DNA from: Pyrodictiaceae archaeon
GTDB taxonomy: Archaea > Thermoproteota > Thermoprotei_A > Sulfolobales > Pyrodictiaceae
Assembly (NCBI GenBank): GCA_027036135.1
Contig: JALVSY010000030.1
Coordinates: 217,501-281,500, forward strand
Direction of reading: 5' to 3'
Length of the DNA: 64,000 nucleotides
Below the pieces are notes generated by a model. The model had not been told where the DNA came from. It searched no databases and saw only the letters and a program-made list of their open reading frames with translations. Below, piece after piece: positions 19,281 through 28,486 of the stretch (positions are counted from its first letter, which is position 1; the number at the start of each line of letters is the position of its first letter). The translations under genes were made by a program, and so were the position numbers.

Positions 19281-19300
19281 GCTATAAATGCGGCTATAAA
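19281..19300 (+). promoter_or_regulatory. TATA elements of the aIF5A gene
   Basis: Two TATA-like words (GCTATAAATG and CGGCTATAAAG) stand 27-45 bases ahead of the ATG at 19326. Either gives a short or nearly leaderless transcript, common in Crenarchaeota. Confidence 0.5.
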
Positions 19301-19325
19301 GTGTTGAGTTTGCGCGGGGATTAGG

Positions 19326-19736
19326 ATGAGCGTCAACTATGCAACTCTCGGAGAGCTACGTGTTGGTAGCTACATAGTTATTGATGGGGAGCCCTGCAGA
19401 ATAGTTGAGATGAGCAAGGCGAAGACAGGCAAGCATGGTAGCGCTAAGGCCCACGTGGTGGCTGTGTGCCTGTTCTCCGGCAACAAGAAGACAATGGTTG
19501 CGCCCGTCGATACTAGGGTAGAGGTACCCATTATCGATAAGAGGGTTGGCCAGGTAATCGCTGATCTCGGCGACATGGTCCAGATAATGGACATGGAGAC
19601 TTTCGAGACATTCGAGGTAGAGAAGCCCAAGGACGAGGACCTACGAGCTAAGCTTCAGCCCGGTGCTGAGGTTGAGTACTGGGTAGTGATGGGGAGGTAC
19701 TGGATAGCGAAGGTTAGGAGCGCGCCCAAGAGCTAA
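19326..19736 (+). CDS. eif5A: Translation factor aIF5A
   Basis: 136 residues; two beta-barrel domains (SH3-like and OB). The hypusine loop [10 protein letters not shown] is intact, with K36 as the lysine modified by deoxyhypusine synthase. aIF5A helps the ribosome through poor peptide-bond substrates such as proline runs. It is the first host gene right of the element and leads towards srp54. Confidence 0.97.
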   Translation: MSVNYATLGELRVGSYIVIDGEPCRIVEMSKAKTGKHGSAKAHVVAVCLFSGNKKTMVAPVDTRVEVPIIDKRVGQVIADLGDMVQIMDMETFETFEVEKPKDEDLRAKLQPGAEVEYWVVMGRYWIAKVRSAPKS

Positions 19737-19878
19737 TCTCTCCCAGGAACCGTCCTATTATCGTCTTTCCTTGTTTCTGCTTTTGCTAGCGATGCTTGGT
19801 TTTCTTGTATTTACTCCTTGGTGCTTTCCTATATTAGGGTATGTGTACCTCCTCCTATCTAGGGGCTGATTTAGTGCC

Positions 19879-21228
19879 TTGCCGGGGCTTGAGGATATTC
19901 GTAAGGCTGTTAGTAAGCTTCTTCGCCGGAGTGGTCCATACGAGTCCATTGTGAAGGAGTATATACGTGATTTGCAGAAGGCATTGATAGCTGCTGATGT
20001 AAATGTTAGGCTGGTGTTTGACCTAACTAAGCGTATTAGGGAGCAGGCTCTAAAGAGTGAGCCCCCGCCTGGTGTTAGTCGTCGTGAGTGGCTTGTCAAG
20101 ATAACCTATGAGGAGTTGGCGAAGCTTTTTGGCGGCGACTATGAGCCCGAGGTTAAGCCTCCCTATACTCCCTATGTTATAATGATGGTTGGCGTCCAGG
20201 GGAGCGGTAAGACCACTACTGTCGGTAAGCTCGCGAAGTTCTACCGCGATATGGGGTACCGTGTTGGTGTTGTTGCTGCCGATACTTATCGCCCCGGTGC
20301 GTATGACCAGTTGCGACAGTTAGCGGAGAAGGCCCGGGCAATGTTCTACGGGGAGCCTGGGTCGCGCGACCCTATTGGTATTGCTAAGCGTGGTGTTGAG
20401 GAGCTTAAGCGCCGTGGAGCAGAGATAATCATTATCGATACTGCTGGTAGGCATGGCTACGGGGAGGAGGAGGCGCTGCTAGAGGAGATGAAGAACATTG
20501 CTGACGCTGTTAAGCCGGACGAAGTTGTCCTTGTGATAGACGCTGCTATGGGGCAGAAGAGCTATGATCTCGCAAAAAGATTCCATGAGGCGACCCCGAT
20601 AGGTAGCATAATTGTGACTAAGATGGATGGCACAGCCAAGGGTGGTGGAGCATTATCGGCTGTCGCGGCTACTGGTGCGAGGATAAAGTTCATCGGGACA
20701 GGCGAGGACATCGAGGAGATAGAGGTTTTTAAGCCTAGGAGGTTCGTTGCCCGGCTCCTCGGCATGGGTGATCTAGAGTCGCTCCTCGAGCGCATAGAGA
20801 GGCTTGAGAGTGCAAAGGAGTTCGAGAAGACAGTCACCGAGATGCTCTCTGGGAAGATAACGTTTAGGACTATTTATAGACAGATACAGCAGGTGAAAAA
20901 GCTTGGCCCCTTCCGCAAAGTACTCCAAATGATACCAGGTCTCTCAACGATGATAGAGTCTGTTGAGGATGCTGCTAAGCTAAGTGAGGAGAAGACGAGG
21001 AAATGGATAAACATAATGAACTCTATGACCTACGAGGAACTCGATAACCCCGAGCTCCTAGAGCAACGGTCAAGGGTGAAAAGGATAGCCATAGGAGCTG
21101 GTGTCGAGCCAAGCGATGTCAAGGAACTCTACAACTACTACAAGACTGTTAAGAGAATGATGAGGACATTGAAGAAGAGGAAGGATATCCTTGACAAGCT
21201 CGTCAAGTCTGGGAAGCTACCAACTTAG
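19879..21228 (+). CDS. srp54: Signal recognition particle 54-kDa protein
   Basis: 449 residues: N domain, GTPase G domain with [37 protein letters not shown] and [11 protein letters not shown], and the helical M domain (about 300-435) that binds 7S RNA and signal peptides. Start TTG 19879 gives the usual N-terminus [15 protein letters not shown]. It targets secreted and membrane proteins to the Sec channel. The TrmY-like frame overlaps its last 38 bases. Confidence 0.97.
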   Translation: MPGLEDIRKAVSKLLRRSGPYESIVKEYIRDLQKALIAADVNVRLVFDLTKRIREQALKSEPPPGVSRREWLVKITYEELAKLFGGDYEPEVKPPYTPYVIMMVGVQGSGKTTTVGKLAKFYRDMGYRVGVVAADTYRPGAYDQLRQLAEKARAMFYGEPGSRDPIGIAKRGVEELKRRGAEIIIIDTAGRHGYGEEEALLEEMKNIADAVKPDEVVLVIDAAMGQKSYDLAKRFHEATPIGSIIVTKMDGTAKGGGALSAVAATGARIKFIGTGEDIEEIEVFKPRRFVARLLGMGDLESLLERIERLESAKEFEKTVTEMLSGKITFRTIYRQIQQVKKLGPFRKVLQMIPGLSTMIESVEDAAKLSEEKTRKWINIMNSMTYEELDNPELLEQRSRVKRIAIGAGVEPSDVKELYNYYKTVKRMMRTLKKRKDILDKLVKSGKLPT

Positions 21229-21688
21229 CATATACTATATAACAACCTGTTCCACGGAGTCTCTTCTCCATGCAGCGCACACTATATCCTCGGCGCTGTT
21301 CCTCTCCAATGCTATACGCTACTGGGTTACGCTCCGTCTCATACTAAGACTGAGACACAGTGATGTCTGCACCTCGTACCTCTTGGAGATAGAGGGGAGC
21401 CGGGTAAAGTGGCTCCGACCAGGAGAGAACAACCTCCTCGGATTCCTGCGCACAGTGCTAGACGGGAGGAAGTGGCCAGGTACACGCCTTAGAGCATTAT
21501 CCTGTCAGCAAAGACCCGGGTACCCAGAGGACTGTATTAATGTCATGGAGTATGCAGTTAACCCTAGCGCTTGTCCTAGCTGCATAATAGTAGATGAGGA
21601 CGAGGTACGCGTTGGTTTAAAGCCCTGGTGGCTACTCGCATTAATAATGGTCGTGAATGATGCCAGGTGCAGACAACAATGTACTTAG
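21191..21688 (+). CDS. TrmY-like SPOUT methyltransferase (tRNA pseudouridine-54 N1-methylation), divergent
   Basis: The central part (ISSALFLSNAIRYWVTLRLI, then EIEGSRVKWLRPGENNLLGF) matches the DUF358/TrmY family. That family methylates N1 of pseudouridine 54 in archaeal tRNA with SAM. It sits directly before pus10, whose product makes pseudouridine 54, which strongly supports the call. At 165 residues it is shorter than most TrmY proteins (about 200), and the SAM-binding GDH.G stretch is not recognisable near the C-terminus (IIVDEDEVRVGLKP instead). The start is unclear: TTG 21191 overlaps srp54. It overlaps pus10 by 32 bases. It could be a degenerate or altered enzyme. Confidence 0.6.
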   Translation: MTSSSSLGSYQLSIYYITTCSTESLLHAAHTISSALFLSNAIRYWVTLRLILRLRHSDVCTSYLLEIEGSRVKWLRPGENNLLGFLRTVLDGRKWPGTRLRALSCQQRPGYPEDCINVMEYAVNPSACPSCIIVDEDEVRVGLKPWWLLALIMVVNDARCRQQCT

Positions 21689-22988
21689 CTCAGCTAGGGA
21701 GATAGTAGAGAAGAGTCTGAGACTGCTGAGAGAGTATCCTCTCTGCGATAGATGCCTTGGCAGAATGTTCGCACTGCTAGGGCGCGGGTGGAGCAACCAG
21801 GAGAGAGGTGATGCAATTAAGAGAGTAATCCTGATGAGCCTGCATGAGAGAATCCGCGAGGGCGATAAAGACGCCGTAGAGCTTCTCAGACAGCTTGCCC
21901 CGAACATCGGTGAACAAGCTAGGCAGCTATATAGCGAGACAATAGGTGAGGAGCTTCAACCACTAAGATGCTACATATGTGGCTCGGAACTAGAGAAGTG
22001 GATACAAGCAGCGGGGGAGAAGGCGTCAGAACTGCTGCGCAGTGTTGATGCACGCAACTTCCTCGTTGCGGCAAAGCTGGGAGACGATATACGAGTAAGG
22101 GAGGACGAGATTAAGCGCAGGTTCTCACTAATATACTCTGAGTCGATAGGCTCTGAGACCAAGCGAGAGGTAAGCAAGATAATACAAGCTAGGACTGGTC
22201 TTAAGCCAAACTTCACTAACCCTGACGTAGTCGTCGTCGTTCATATCCCAGGCGGTAGTGTTGAGCTCCAAATAATGCCTATGCTACTTAGGGGAACGTA
22301 TTGGAAGACGAGTAGGAGGATCTCGCAGTCCTACTGGGTCACTAGGCGCGGGGTAAAGAGGTACCCCATTAGCGTCGAGGAGGCCCTATTCCCTCTACTC
22401 GGGCTCTACCACGCAGAAGATATAGTGCTACATGCCTCTGGCCGAGAAGACGCAGATGCCCGCATGCTTGGCTCTGGCCGCTCATTCATAGTCGAGCTAA
22501 AGAAGCCTAAGAAAAGAAGAATAGGCCTAGCCGAGGCAGAGCGAGTAATAAACGAGCATAGCAAGGGATTGGTTCGCGCCAGGTTCCTAGAAGAGGCTTC
22601 TCGCCGCGACGTTGTTGAGCTAAAATCGGAGCACCAGAAAAGATCCAAGGTGTACAAGGCATTAGTTGTTGTTGAGCGAGAAGTAAGCGACAACGAGCTA
22701 AGAGCGCTCGAGGAATTCTTTACTAATAGGGAGATAAGGCAGAGAACACCGCGCCGTGTTCGACACAGAAGACCCGATATTGTTCGCGAGCGAATAGTAT
22801 TCGGAGTAAAGACTCGAAAGATAGCCGATAACGTTTTCGAGGCACTTATCCGGGCCGAGGGAGGCTTATACATAAAGGAACTCGTGAGCGGCGACGAAGG
22901 CGATACTTCGCCGAGCTTCTCAGAGATTCTTGGGGCGAGAGCTATCTGTGCCGAGCTAGACGTAGTAGAGGTAAGCACTAGTAGGTGA
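21657..22988 (+). CDS. pus10: tRNA pseudouridine synthase Pus10
   Basis: 443 residues. It makes pseudouridine 54 and 55 in the T-loop of archaeal tRNA. The N-terminal part has a zinc site made of CDRC (about residues 32-35) and CYIC, followed by a THUMP-like region; the catalytic domain carries GREDADARMLGSGR with the active-site aspartate, and the family C-terminal block. ATG 21657 or the adjacent ATG 21660 is the start. The preceding TrmY-like gene acts on the same nucleotide. L21e follows. Confidence 0.95.
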   Translation: MMPGADNNVLSSAREIVEKSLRLLREYPLCDRCLGRMFALLGRGWSNQERGDAIKRVILMSLHERIREGDKDAVELLRQLAPNIGEQARQLYSETIGEELQPLRCYICGSELEKWIQAAGEKASELLRSVDARNFLVAAKLGDDIRVREDEIKRRFSLIYSESIGSETKREVSKIIQARTGLKPNFTNPDVVVVVHIPGGSVELQIMPMLLRGTYWKTSRRISQSYWVTRRGVKRYPISVEEALFPLLGLYHAEDIVLHASGREDADARMLGSGRSFIVELKKPKKRRIGLAEAERVINEHSKGLVRARFLEEASRRDVVELKSEHQKRSKVYKALVVVEREVSDNELRALEEFFTNREIRQRTPRRVRHRRPDIVRERIVFGVKTRKIADNVFEALIRAEGGLYIKELVSGDEGDTSPSFSEILGARAICAELDVVEVSTSR

Positions 22989-23053
22989 AAGGAGTATAGT
23001 AGTAATCAAGAATATAACGTACCGCTACTAGGTAGTGCGTGCGGGGACTCGAA

Positions 23054-23377
23054 GTGAAGCCATCAAAGGGGTTCAGGCATAGGACTAGAAAGGTATTCAA
23101 GAAACACATACGCGAGAGGGGAGCGGTTCCGCCACTAAGCCTACTAATGCACGAGTACAAACCCGGTGACAAGGTCTACATAATAGTTAACCCAGCAATA
23201 ATGAAGGGAATGCCGCATAGAAGATATCATGGAAAAGTAGGAGTAGTAGTGAGTAAGCGTGGCAAGGCATACATAGTCCAGGTAAAGGTCGGGAGCAAGA
23301 TAAAGACCTTGTTCATTAGGCCAGAGCATCTACGCCCGGTACCGCCGGAGGCATTAACGCCTCCTAAGACCGAGTAA
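23054..23377 (+). CDS. rpl21e: 50S ribosomal protein L21e
   Basis: A small basic protein beginning KPSKGFRHRTRKVFKK and containing GDKVYIIVNPA and MPHRRYHGKVG, the L21e hallmarks. GTG 23054 gives the usual family N-terminus; the frame is open to an earlier GTG at 23039. L21e followed by RNA polymerase subunit F is a conserved archaeal gene order. Confidence 0.95.
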   Translation: MKPSKGFRHRTRKVFKKHIRERGAVPPLSLLMHEYKPGDKVYIIVNPAIMKGMPHRRYHGKVGVVVSKRGKAYIVQVKVGSKIKTLFIRPEHLRPVPPEALTPPKTE

Positions 23378-23464
23378 TAGGCGGGCAAAAGATACATATA
23401 ACAGGTATTTTATGCAATAAATTGTTATAATGACTATGACTTATTTACGACTGGTGACAAGGAA

Positions 23465-23809
23465 ATGGTTGAGATACTATCATCTAGTTACGTGCCCAAC
23501 CCTGTTGCAAAGAAGATACTAGAGTCTGCTAAGAAGCTAATAGAGCAAAACCCCATAGTCGCTAGAACATATGAGTACGTATCCAAGTTCTCTAAATGCA
23601 GTCCCGAGAACGCGGAGAAGGCAGTAGAAGAGCTTAAGGCAGTTGGTTTTAGCGACTTTGCTGCAACAATGCTTGTAAACCTAGCACCAAGTGAGCTAGA
23701 GGAAACCAAGGCTCTGCTCGGCGATATAGATGGAGGCTACGAGGACGATGTAGTAGAAAAAGGACTAGAAATTCTTAAAAAGTATTGTACAAGTAGCCGG
23801 GAAGAGTAA
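23465..23809 (+). CDS. rpo4: RNA polymerase subunit Rpo4 (F)
   Basis: 114 residues, all helical, with the family signature of an N-terminal tip region and a C-terminal HRDC-like fold (NLAPSELEETKALL). With Rpo7 it forms the stalk that binds TFE and nascent RNA. The position between rpl21e and the DUF655 gene is the usual archaeal one. Confidence 0.93.
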   Translation: MVEILSSSYVPNPVAKKILESAKKLIEQNPIVARTYEYVSKFSKCSPENAEKAVEELKAVGFSDFAATMLVNLAPSELEETKALLGDIDGGYEDDVVEKGLEILKKYCTSSREE

Positions 23810-23910
23810 TTCTCCGCGTTTCTAGTTACCCAGGATTAGTCTTTAGCTAGGCCTATTCTTCGTAGTACGGGTTAGCTTAAATCCCTTTATATTGTGACTA
23901 AGAGGATTGG

Positions 23911-24639
23911 GTGCTGTTAACTTTGTCATCTCAGCGGCATTTCGCGCAGCGGCGCCATAGGCCGCGGAAGCCTCACGAGGAGTACGCTTACGTATTAGAC
24001 TATCTGCCTATGGGTAACCCGGCTGATAAGCATCCAAAACATCGTACTAAGCCTGTTGTACAGCTGATTGGTGAGGACTATTTCCTCTTATTGGAGGCTT
24101 CTCCGCGTCATGGGGCGTCTCTCGAGATAGGGGAACGTGTATATGTTGGCCCCATAGCGGAGAAAAGATTAAAGATATTTAGAGTGGAAGCAGAAATAGA
24201 ATATGATGACTTGACCTCATTCGCTAAGAGCATGCTACCGAGCATTGTTGAAGAGATAGTGCGTCGGAAGGAAAGAGTGTTTGTCGAGTTCTTTAACATA
24301 GCGGGTCCAATAACTCTAAGGTTTCATAGCCTCGAGCTGCTCCCAGGTGTTGGTAAGAAGACAGTCGCGAAGATAATTGAGGCGAGGGAGCGTGAACCGT
24401 TTAGAAGCTTCGAGGATATACAGGAACGTGTACACATAGACCCAGTCAAGGTTATTGCCGAGAGAATAGTGGAGGAGATAAAAGGCGGACAAAAGTACTA
24501 TCTCTTTGTGAGGCCTCCTAGGCGTGAACGCGAAAACGTTGTTCCGCCGTTGTTCCTTAACTATCTTGGCCAGGTATATGAGAGGCTAGGAAAGCAGAGA
24601 GGAGAGGAAAAAGAGGTCTATGGAGAGAATAAGGCCTAG
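23911..24639 (+). CDS. DUF655 family RNA-binding protein with HhH motif
   Basis: 242 residues. A beta-rich N-terminal domain (YAYVLDYLPMGNP at the beginning is a family hallmark) is followed by a helix-hairpin-helix (LLPGVGKKTVAKIIEARER). The family sits beside rpo4 and ksgA in nearly all archaea and is thought to bind RNA, perhaps rRNA; its function is not established. Start TTG or an internal codon is possible because the first ten residues are not typical. It overlaps ksgA by 20 bases. Confidence 0.85.
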   Translation: MLLTLSSQRHFAQRRHRPRKPHEEYAYVLDYLPMGNPADKHPKHRTKPVVQLIGEDYFLLLEASPRHGASLEIGERVYVGPIAEKRLKIFRVEAEIEYDDLTSFAKSMLPSIVEEIVRRKERVFVEFFNIAGPITLRFHSLELLPGVGKKTVAKIIEAREREPFRSFEDIQERVHIDPVKVIAERIVEEIKGGQKYYLFVRPPRRERENVVPPLFLNYLGQVYERLGKQRGEEKEVYGENKA

Positions 24640-25390
24640 TAAGAGGCTTGGCCAACACTTCCTTGTATCGCGTAAAGTAGCGCGAGTATTTTCCTCATGG
24701 GCTTGTAGGTATAGGAGATTATTCGAGATAGGGCCTGGCACGGGCTTCATAACATCCCAGGTTCTCCGTGATTGCAAGGAGTTAGAGCTTCTAGCAGCTA
24801 TAGAGCTGGACAAGCGACTATCAAGTCACCTTGCAGCGTTGTCGTTAATGGATTGGAGACTACAACCCATACTTAGTGATGCCTTATTGCCGCCTTTGGT
24901 GCTGAGGAGATTCGATGCAGGATACGGCAGTATTCCATACAACATAACTGGGCCATTACTATCACTACTTGTTAAGTTTTTCCAAAAACCAGTCCTGCTC
25001 CTAGTACAGAAAGAGGTTGCTGATAGACTGCTAGCTAAACCCGGTACAAAGAACTATGGAAGAGTAACAATCCTCGTCAATCTCGTCTACGAGGTTAAGA
25101 AGATAATGACTGTTCCTCCCACAGCCTTTAGACCTAGGCCAAAGGTTTATTCACAAATAATCGAATTAGTACCAAGGAGACACATTAATCAAGACATTAT
25201 AGAGCTTGTTGAGGAACTTACTAGGTGCTTTTTCTCCCAGAGAAGGAAGCTGGCAAGGAAGGCTGGGCGTGAGTGCCTAGGAGGCTGTGCCGAGAAATAC
25301 ATCGAGGACACGATAAGAGTCTATGAACTTGGGCCAGGCTTCTTCTTAGAGGTAGCTCGGAGATGTGCCAGGAAGCCGAGAAACCAATAA
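24620..25390 (+). CDS. ksgA: rRNA adenine dimethyltransferase KsgA/Dim1
   Basis: 256 residues; Rossmann-fold N6,N6-dimethyltransferase for the two adjacent adenines in helix 45 of 16S rRNA. It opens RPSKRLGQHFLVS, has the SAM motif FEIGPGTGFIT and a helical C-terminal domain. Motif IV, normally N-[LIV]-P-Y, reads SIPYN: the catalytic asparagine is replaced by serine. That change could reduce the reaction or shift it to monomethylation, or be a lineage feature. The gene is translationally coupled to its neighbours on both sides. Confidence 0.93.
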   Translation: MERIRPSKRLGQHFLVSRKVARVFSSWACRYRRLFEIGPGTGFITSQVLRDCKELELLAAIELDKRLSSHLAALSLMDWRLQPILSDALLPPLVLRRFDAGYGSIPYNITGPLLSLLVKFFQKPVLLLVQKEVADRLLAKPGTKNYGRVTILVNLVYEVKKIMTVPPTAFRPRPKVYSQIIELVPRRHINQDIIELVEELTRCFFSQRRKLARKAGRECLGGCAEKYIEDTIRVYELGPGFFLEVARRCARKPRNQ

Positions 25391-26031
25391 AACTAATGTA
25401 TGTTTGTCGCCCAGTGCCTATACGTACATATACTGTGGGCGGCTTATCCCTACAAGTATGTGAAAACGTCTATGAACCCTCAGATGACAGTTTCTTAGCA
25501 CTAGAGGCAGTATCTGGTATAGGCTCTCGAAGACCGAGTGCTAAGATATGCATAGATATAGGGACGGGAACCGGTATCCTAGGCTTGTACTGTACAGAGA
25601 GAATGGATACTCTATACGCGTTACTTATAGATATTAATCCATGTGCCCTCTACTGTGCTAAGAATAACGCGTTGCTGAATAAATTGATAGTACGAACCGA
25701 TTTAGTGCAATGTGATAACCTTAGCTGTTTACGAAGACCAATACGCAGAAGCATAATCGTTTACAATACTCCGTACCTCCCTGTTGAGGAACGAGATCTG
25801 CTAGGGTTAGCCTGGAGCGGGGGTCTCAGAGAGGCTCAACGCCTAGTAAGCCAAGTAGTTGATGCAGATCCGAATGATCTATGTGTTGTACTAGTCTATT
25901 CGTCCTTGAGTGGAGATGACTCAGCAGTATTATCGAGGCTTAAGTCAAGCGGTTTCAATATATCCGTGAAGAAGGTTCACTTTTTCTTCGAGGACATAAA
26001 GGCGGTGATTGCATGCAAGGAACAAGGATAA
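25363..26031 (+). CDS. HemK2/Mtq2-like class I methyltransferase
   Basis: 222 residues. The family hallmark VYEPSDDSFLAL precedes the SAM-binding IDIGTGTGILG. The motif that binds the amide nitrogen, usually NPPY, reads NTPYLP. The closest functional group methylates the GGQ glutamine of release factor aRF1 (Mtq2/HemK2). The start is uncertain: ATG 25363 overlaps ksgA by 28 bases, and ATG 25396 follows its stop. It overlaps the TrmJ gene by 19 bases. Confidence 0.8.
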   Translation: MCQEAEKPIKLMYVCRPVPIRTYTVGGLSLQVCENVYEPSDDSFLALEAVSGIGSRRPSAKICIDIGTGTGILGLYCTERMDTLYALLIDINPCALYCAKNNALLNKLIVRTDLVQCDNLSCLRRPIRRSIIVYNTPYLPVEERDLLGLAWSGGLREAQRLVSQVVDADPNDLCVVLVYSSLSGDDSAVLSRLKSSGFNISVKKVHFFFEDIKAVIACKEQG

Positions 26032-26729
26032 GGCTCATTATAGTCGGTATTGAGGGCGAGATTAATCTCGGGTTTATAGCAAGGCTGGCAGCGAATTTCC
26101 GTGTAGACGAATTCTACCTAGTATCGCCTAGGGCCTTGCCGAGTAGCCCAGAAGCGAGACGATTCGCGGCTAATGGTGCATACATGTTAGATAAGGCGAT
26201 AATAGTTAATGAGCTTGATGAAGCCATAAAAGGTATTGGTTTATCCGCGTGTACAAGTGCTAAGATAGGTCAAAAAGGCGATGTTGTCCGTCATGCTGTC
26301 TCAGCGCGTGAATTTGCTGAGCAAATAGCTCCGCGTTATAGTAGCATAGGTCTAGTCTTTGGACGAGAGAGCGTGGGTCTTACACGCGAGGAGTTGGCTA
26401 AGTGTGACCTATTAGTACATATTCCCGCGAACCCTGACTACCCCGTACTTAACCTTAGTCATGCTGTTGGAATAATACTCTATGAGCTTTGGCAGAGTCT
26501 TAATAAGCCGCAGCTATATGAAAAAGCGCCAGAGAAGCAGCTTCGCTACATATATGAAAAGCTTGAGCCAGTGATAGACTCTCTAGTAGATAAAGAAAGA
26601 GTATCTCAGGTTAAGGCCGCACTAAAGCATCTATTATGGAAATCCGGGATAACACCAGGCGAGGCATCTTTGCTCTATTACCTAGCTAAAAAGCTTAAAC
26701 GAGTTATAGAGGAGTGTGAAAAACAATGA
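26013..26729 (+). CDS. trmJ: TrmJ-type SPOUT tRNA 2'-O-methyltransferase
   Basis: 238 residues. The N-terminal SPOUT domain has EGEINLGFIARLAANF, GLVFGRESVGLTREEL and the knot-forming YPVLNLSHAVGIILYEL. The C-terminal helical extension matches TrmJ. It methylates the 2'-O of nucleotide 32 in tRNA; in Sulfolobales the enzyme prefers C32. It is coupled to the gene before and after (4-base overlap with the next). Confidence 0.88.
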   Translation: MQGTRIRLIIVGIEGEINLGFIARLAANFRVDEFYLVSPRALPSSPEARRFAANGAYMLDKAIIVNELDEAIKGIGLSACTSAKIGQKGDVVRHAVSAREFAEQIAPRYSSIGLVFGRESVGLTREELAKCDLLVHIPANPDYPVLNLSHAVGIILYELWQSLNKPQLYEKAPEKQLRYIYEKLEPVIDSLVDKERVSQVKAALKHLLWKSGITPGEASLLYYLAKKLKRVIEECEKQ

Positions 26730-27769
26730 GCAATGTCAAGGTAGTTTTCACGACTAATCCAGGCATCGAGGACATAGTAACTGAAGAAGTTAGCGCAAAG
26801 CTAGAAGCAGCTATTCTTGAACAAAGGAGTGGAAAAGGACGAGTCCTGGCATCAGTTCCTCTAGCTAACATTGATTTAGTTGATTCGTTGCGCTCAATTC
26901 ACCGTGCAAGAATACTTCTTCATCGAGGCACCATCTGTAAGAAAAAAGAATGCCTAGAAACGATTAAGGATGCTATTCGTGGAACCGATATTCCAAGGTA
27001 CGTGACGCCTTCCACAACGTTCGCTGTCAGAGCCGAACGCGTCGGTGAACACGATTATAGCTCCCTTGATATTGCCAGAGTAGCAGGCGATGCAGTCATA
27101 GAGGTCGTAGAGAAGACTCATGGGGAAAGACCGCGCGTTGATCTGGATTATCCATCGGTTATAGTGGTCGTTGACGTGATAAACGATGAACTCTATGTAT
27201 CAATAGAGCTTGGCGGCGACTTATCCTGGCATAGGAGAGGGTACAGAATTTATGATCACCCAGCTGCTCTTAAGCCTACACTTGCATATGCTATGCTTCG
27301 CATCTCAGGTGCAAGGGATGGAGACACTATACTGGATCCTATGTGTGGAGGCGGAACGGTAGCTATCGAGGCAGCGCTTCTCTTTGAATCATCGCGCATA
27401 ATTTGTCTCGATAAGAATCCACGACATATAATGGGTGCGAGACTTAATGCTAGAGCAGCTCTCGTGGAACCCCGCATAGAATTCATCGTTGGTGATGCAA
27501 CTCGGTTATCAAGATACATTAATCGAGCAGACATAATTGTGTCAAATCCCCCCTATGGTATTAGAATGGGTAGCCCCCGTGAAGTAAGAACACTCTATAA
27601 ACGCTTCCTGGAAGAAGCAGTTAAGGTCATAGATAAGTCAATAACTATTATAACGACCGAGCATGTCATAGCTAAGCAGGTTCTTAGTAAGCATAACTGG
27701 GAGATAGTTGAAGATAGAATTGTTGCTCACGGGAATCTACATCCACACATAATAGTGGCTAAGCGATAA
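26726..27769 (+). CDS. THUMP-domain tRNA N2-guanine methyltransferase (Trm14/TrmN-like)
   Basis: 347 residues. The N-terminal half is ferredoxin-like plus THUMP, which binds the tRNA acceptor end (ending LSWHRRGYRIYDHPAALKP). The C-terminal Rossmann domain has ILDPMCGGGTVAIEAA and catalytic NPPYGIRMG. Trm14 makes m2G at position 6 of tRNA; the related TrmG10 acts on position 10. The H-P-A-A-L-K-P block favours the Trm14/RlmL group. It ends a chain of coupled RNA methyltransferase genes that begins with ksgA. Confidence 0.85.
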   Translation: MSNVKVVFTTNPGIEDIVTEEVSAKLEAAILEQRSGKGRVLASVPLANIDLVDSLRSIHRARILLHRGTICKKKECLETIKDAIRGTDIPRYVTPSTTFAVRAERVGEHDYSSLDIARVAGDAVIEVVEKTHGERPRVDLDYPSVIVVVDVINDELYVSIELGGDLSWHRRGYRIYDHPAALKPTLAYAMLRISGARDGDTILDPMCGGGTVAIEAALLFESSRIICLDKNPRHIMGARLNARAALVEPRIEFIVGDATRLSRYINRADIIVSNPPYGIRMGSPREVRTLYKRFLEEAVKVIDKSITIITTEHVIAKQVLSKHNWEIVEDRIVAHGNLHPHIIVAKR

Positions 27770-27860
27770 CCCCCATGCATGCCTTGGAAGACTAGTATTT
27801 AATACCCTAGTCTCTTTTCTCTGCACAGCAAGGGGCCACGAGGAGAGGGGTGTGCAATAA

Positions 27861-28409
27861 ATGCCACAGAAGCCTGCCAGATGCTTCACAAAGAGGCGCT
27901 CAAAGGCATTCTCCGGCCCAGCCTATACCAGGCACGAATACATTCATGGTGTACCTCCGCCCAAGATACAGAAATTCACAATGGGTAACCCACACGGTGA
28001 TTACGACTACCTACTGGAGCTATATGTCCTCGAGCGTGGCCAGATAAGGCATAACGCACTCGAAGCAGCACGCGTCATGGTTCATAAGTACTTATCAACA
28101 ACTATAGGTGACACCAATTATCTATTCCGCGTAAGGGTATACCCGCATCATGTACTCAGAGAACACAAAATGATGGCATTTGCAGGCGCAGACCGTCTAC
28201 AAGAAGGCATGAGGCTAGCCTTCGGCAAGCCCGTCGGTACGGCAGCGCGTGTATTTCCGGGCCAGGCCGTTTTAGAGGTACGAGTAAGACAAGAGCATCT
28301 AGAGCATGCAAAAGAAGCACTACGCAGAGGTGCATCAAAGCTGCCGCTGCCTAGCAGAATAAGAATTATCCCGCTTAAACCAGAGCTAAGCAAGACAGCA
28401 AGTAGCTAA
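27861..28409 (+). CDS. rpl10e: 50S ribosomal protein L10e (uL16)
   Basis: 182 residues with the L10e opening [21 protein letters not shown] and [23 protein letters not shown], which reaches towards the peptidyl-transferase centre. The ATG start is preceded by GGAGAGGGGTG. Separated from the methyltransferase gene by 91 bases, it probably has its own promoter (AGTATTTAATA, near 27793). Confidence 0.96.
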   Translation: MPQKPARCFTKRRSKAFSGPAYTRHEYIHGVPPPKIQKFTMGNPHGDYDYLLELYVLERGQIRHNALEAARVMVHKYLSTTIGDTNYLFRVRVYPHHVLREHKMMAFAGADRLQEGMRLAFGKPVGTAARVFPGQAVLEVRVRQEHLEHAKEALRRGASKLPLPSRIRIIPLKPELSKTASS

Positions 28410-28486
28410 CATTATACTGCTGGCCTTATTATTTCTAGATACAAAACCCCGCTTTTAACCGCTGGTGATAGTAGGGCAGATTTTTT

